Shown piece after piece: positions 5,980 to 7,908 of a stretch of DNA of 7,908 bases. A program made the position numbers and the translations under genes. The DNA comes from an uncultured Chlorobiales bacterium (lineage in GTDB: Bacteria; Bacteroidota; Chlorobiia; Chlorobiales; Chlorobiaceae). Where the stretch lies: NCBI GenBank assembly GCA_903901395.1, contig CAIUQW010000287.1:1-7908 (forward strand), given 5' to 3'. How positions within the stretch are numbered: the stretch's first letter is position 1; the number at the start of each line of letters is the position of its first letter. Under the pieces are notes generated by a model. The model was given only the letters and a program-made list of their open reading frames with translations. It ran no database searches and was not told where the DNA came from.

Positions 5980-6795
5980 ATGCAAAGCAATCTCATGCAG
6001 AGAGTGGCGGTGGCCGTCGCAGGCATTCCGCTCTTTCTCTGGCTCAATATGCAGGGCGGTCCGTACTTTCTCGGGCTGGTGCTCGCGCTCAGTCTCATGG
6101 CAACCTGGGAGTTCTGGCGGCTGGCCACGCACCGGGCGCATCCGCCATCGATCGCCATCCTCTTGCCGCTGACCGCCTTCATCCAGCTCGATTTCTATTT
6201 CGGGTTTGTCGAGTACTGGGAGGCGATTCTCGTTACGGTCATGTTTCTCTATGTGCTTGAACTGTGGCGGAATCAGGGTTCGCAGTTCATGAACCTCGGC
6301 GCGACGCTGGTCGGCCTGCTCTACGTGAATCTGAGTTTCGGATCGCTGCTCAGGCTTCGTATTTCCGAGACTAAAGGCGCTGGCTCCGGCGAGGCGCTGG
6401 TGCTGCTCCTGTTTCTCTGCGTCTGGGCGGCGGATATTTTCGCCTATTTCGGCGGACGCGGCCTTGGCGGCAAGTTCATCAAAAAGAAGCTCTTCCCGCG
6501 TATCAGCCCGAAAAAGACCTGGGAGGGTTATATCGTCGGCATCGCCGGAAGCGTCCTTGCCGCGTGGCTTTGCTCGATATACATCCCCGGTTTTCCCGAT
6601 GGCCGGGCCATACCGGCGGGTCTCCTGATCGGCGTGGTCGCGCCCGCGGGCGACCTGCTGGAGTCGATGTTCAAGCGCGATGCTGGGGTGAAGGACTCCT
6701 CCGGCGTCATCCCAGGCCACGGCGGCGTGCTCGACCGCTTCGATACGGTGATGTTCGTCTCCCCGCTGCTCTATTTTCTTTCGCATCACTGGTGA
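5980..6795 (+). CDS. cdsA: Phosphatidate cytidylyltransferase (CDP-diacylglycerol synthase)
   Basis: This 271-aa polytopic enzyme transfers CMP from CTP to phosphatidic acid to give CDP-diacylglycerol, the precursor of all major phospholipids, at the cytoplasmic membrane. The full family signature is present at residues 229-255 (S-M-F-K-R, then K238-D239, PGHGG 246-250, and DRFD 252-255). Also present are D225 before it, DIFAYFGGRGLGGK (152-165) and SPKKTWEG (176-183). About eight hydrophobic segments cover the rest, and the length is typical. Two ATGs fit the start, 5980 and 5995, and the shorter form MQRVAVAVAG is also plausible because neither has a ribosome site. It follows the CPBP protease closely and is followed by a terminator, so the two probably form one unit. 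Confidence 0.96.
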   Translation: MQSNLMQRVAVAVAGIPLFLWLNMQGGPYFLGLVLALSLMATWEFWRLATHRAHPPSIAILLPLTAFIQLDFYFGFVEYWEAILVTVMFLYVLELWRNQGSQFMNLGATLVGLLYVNLSFGSLLRLRISETKGAGSGEALVLLLFLCVWAADIFAYFGGRGLGGKFIKKKLFPRISPKKTWEGYIVGIAGSVLAAWLCSIYIPGFPDGRAIPAGLLIGVVAPAGDLLESMFKRDAGVKDSSGVIPGHGGVLDRFDTVMFVSPLLYFLSHHW

Positions 6796-6811
6796 TCTTT
6801 CGCTGATCGAA

Positions 6812-6857
6812 AACGGGACGAAAACGATGTTTTTTTTATATTCCCGTTCTCTTTTTT
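6812..6857 (+). terminator. Rho-independent terminator after cdsA
   Basis: AACGGGA (6812-6818) pairs with TCCCGTT (6842-6848). An inner AAAAC-GAT-GTTTT hairpin sits within the 23-nt loop, and a run of six T's follows at 6852-6857. It begins 16 nt after the cdsA stop codon, where an end of the CPBP-cdsA transcript is expected. The AT-rich inner stem makes it weaker than a classic terminator. Confidence 0.6.
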
Positions 6858-6873
6858 CAGAGGCGTTCCTCTG
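6858..6873. promoter_or_regulatory. Perfect 6-bp hairpin just after the terminator T-run
   Basis: CAGAGG-CGTT-CCTCTG forms a perfect 6-bp stem with a 4-nt loop directly after the T-run of the cdsA terminator. It has no T-run of its own on the plus strand. It could be a back-up stem for termination or the start of the leader of the next gene. Confidence 0.35.
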
Positions 6874-6918
6874 TTGATGGAATTGTGAACTCCGGCTCTG
6901 CGCCTCTCCGCGGGTTTC

Positions 6919-6947
6919 ACCATCGAGGCCGGACAACCCGGCATGGT
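6919..6947 (+). promoter_or_regulatory. Bulged hairpin in the leader of the EIIA-like gene
   Basis: ACCAT (6919-6923) pairs with ATGGT (6943-6947), and GCCGG (6928-6932) pairs with CCGGC (6938-6942). One side has a 4-nt bulge and the loop is 5 nt. The hairpin ends about 60 nt before the preferred start at 7007. No known riboswitch or leader class is recognised. The whole gap 6796-7006 holds no convincing promoter that I can see. Confidence 0.3.
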
Positions 6948-7006
6948 TCCCCGGTGCGCGTGGGTTCGCGATCTTGCGTTTACACTCTGCAATGCTGTTA
7001 TCGACC

Positions 7007-7477
7007 ATGAAAATCGAAGCCCTTCTCTCGGAAAAGCACATCAACCTGAATCTCGATTCCGGTTCAAAGGATGCAGTGATCGACAGGCTGGTCGCGATGG
7101 TGGCCGGTCACGAAAAGGTCAGGGATGTCAAACAGCTTGCCGAGGATGTGCGCAAGCGCGAACGGGAGATGTCCACGGGCATCGGCAAGAACATCGGTCT
7201 GCCGCACGCCAAGACTACTGCGGTGAGTGAGCCGGTGATGGCGCTTGTCACGCTTTCGAGTGAGGTCGATTTCGACTCGATCGACAACCAGCCGGTGAAA
7301 ATTGTCTTCCTGCTCGCCACGCCGGAGACGATGCTTGCCGAGCACCTCAAGTTGCTCGGGCGCATCACGCGGATTGCTGGCAAGGACGATGTTCGCCAGA
7401 AACTCCTCGAAGCTGCGACACCCGCCGAGGTGCTCGCGCTCTTCCACGAAGAGGAGAAGGATTTACCACAGATATAA
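7007..7477 (+). CDS. PTS EIIA domain protein (PtsN/fructose-type)
   Basis: A stand-alone 156-aa EIIA type-2 domain, the normal length for PtsN-like proteins. The phospho-accepting histidine is H67 in TGIGKNIGLPHAKT (57-70), the typical active-site context. The FLLATPETMLAEHLKLLGRI segment (101-120) matches the conserved EIIA helix with H113. Such proteins take phosphate from HPr and either pass it to a sugar permease or act as regulators. No EIIB, EIIC or HPr gene lies nearby, so a regulatory role is more likely. Three in-frame starts exist (TTG 6974, ATG 6992, ATG 7007). The last gives MKIEALLSEKHINLNL, which fits family N-termini best, and none has a clear ribosome site. The gene is 21 nt upstream of hisS and may be co-transcribed with it. 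Confidence 0.88.
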   Translation: MKIEALLSEKHINLNLDSGSKDAVIDRLVAMVAGHEKVRDVKQLAEDVRKREREMSTGIGKNIGLPHAKTTAVSEPVMALVTLSSEVDFDSIDNQPVKIVFLLATPETMLAEHLKLLGRITRIAGKDDVRQKLLEAATPAEVLALFHEEEKDLPQI

Positions 7478-7498
7478 GTTATTGACAGACAAGCAGAT

Positions 7499-7908
7499 AT
7501 GGCGCAGTTACAGGCAGTGAAGGGGACGCGGGATATTTTTCCCGACGAGATTTCGAGATGGCATTATGTCGAGGGGGTCGTCCACTCGGTCGCCGCGCTC
7601 TACGGATTCAGCGAAATCCGCACGCCCGCGTTCGAGTATACCGAGCTGTTCCAGCGCGGCATCGGCGCGACCACCGACATTGTCGGCAAGGAGATGTTCA
7701 CCTTTCTGCCCGATCCCAACGGACGCTCGCTGACGCTTCGTCCCGAGATGACCGCTGGCGTGATGCGTGCCTGTTTGCAGAAGAATCTGCTCTCGCAGGC
7801 TCCGGTGCACAAGCTCTGGTACATCAGCGACCTGTTCCGCAAGGAGCGCCCGCAGGCTGGCCGCCAGCGCCAGTTCACGCAGTTCGGCGCGGAGCTGCTC
7901 GGCGTCTC
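7499..7908 (+). CDS. hisS: Histidyl-tRNA synthetase, N-terminal part (3' end beyond right edge)
   Basis: From the ATG at 7499 the frame stays open to the right edge, giving 136 complete codons of a protein that is usually about 420-430 aa. It begins [17 protein letters not shown], with the HisRS-typical KGTRDIFP (8-15). LRPEMTA follows (80-86), then class II motif 2, [18 protein letters not shown] (113-130), which binds ATP and the acceptor end of tRNA. The enzyme charges tRNA-His with histidine in the cytoplasm. The histidine-specific motifs and the anticodon-binding domain lie off the window. The gene starts 21 nt after the EIIA-like gene, with no strong ribosome site in between. Confidence 0.96.
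   Translation, partial: MAQLQAVKGTRDIFPDEISRWHYVEGVVHSVAALYGFSEIRTPAFEYTELFQRGIGATTDIVGKEMFTFLPDPNGRSLTLRPEMTAGVMRACLQKNLLSQAPVHKLWYISDLFRKERPQAGRQRQFTQFGAELLGV

Noticed and set aside
6879..6891. GGAATTGTGAAC resembles the left half of the lac operator.
   Set aside because: There is no matching right half and no reason to expect a LacI site here. A chance match.
5977..7044. A 355-codon minus-strand open frame opposite cdsA and the start of the EIIA-like gene.
   Set aside because: It is a shadow of cdsA, polar and low in pattern, runs through the terminator region, and matches no family I know.
7482..7487. TTGACA just before hisS.
   Set aside because: It is only 11 nt from the hisS ATG. A matching -10 would have to lie inside the gene and none is seen.
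1..7908. Insertion sequences, CRISPR arrays, tRNA genes or phage genes.
   Set aside because: No transposase frame, spaced direct-repeat array, cloverleaf-like sequence or phage gene was found on reading both strands.

Overview
The window looks like chromosomal DNA of a green sulfur bacterium (Chlorobiota, Chlorobaculum/Chlorobium-like). This is inferred from the protein sequences (HisS, CdsA and the CPBP protease resemble those I recall from that group), a moderately high G+C content and weak or absent Shine-Dalgarno sites. No rRNA, tRNA, insertion sequence or CRISPR array is visible.

Left part (1 to about 4770): a surface-polysaccharide locus read mainly on the minus strand. In transcription order it holds a UDP-glucuronate-4-epimerase-type SDR enzyme (4771-3719), a TviB/WbpO-type UDP-N-acetylhexosamine 6-dehydrogenase (3715-2411) and a GT4-type glycosyltransferase (2407-1340). 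The three are separated by only 3 nt each and almost certainly form one operon. Beyond it lies a single plus-strand gene, a YrbL-family kinase-fold protein (739-1323), and then a second minus-strand glycosyltransferase that runs off the left edge (546-1). This second enzyme is a clear paralogue of the first (about 45% identity by eye over the N-terminal half). The yrbL-like gene and its AT-rich upstream region differ in base composition from the flanks and look inserted between the two. The nucleotide-sugar enzymes would supply a hexosaminuronic acid donor that the glycosyltransferases could use.

Middle (4772-5011): a 240-bp divergent control region between the polysaccharide operon and the lipid genes. 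It contains a short GC hairpin, a spaced direct repeat and a nested inverted repeat.

Right part (5012-7908, plus strand): a CPBP intramembrane protease and, 14 nt later, phosphatidate cytidylyltransferase (cdsA). A Rho-independent terminator follows. After a hairpin-rich leader comes a PtsN/fructose-type PTS EIIA domain protein, then the 5' part of hisS (histidyl-tRNA synthetase), which runs off the right edge. These are housekeeping genes: phospholipid synthesis, phosphotransfer signalling and translation.

Nothing here is a clearly new defence or mobile system. The most unusual parts are the YrbL-like pseudokinase between the duplicated glycosyltransferases, the pairing of a TviB-type dehydrogenase with a GlcA-type epimerase, and the structured control region at 4790-4910.
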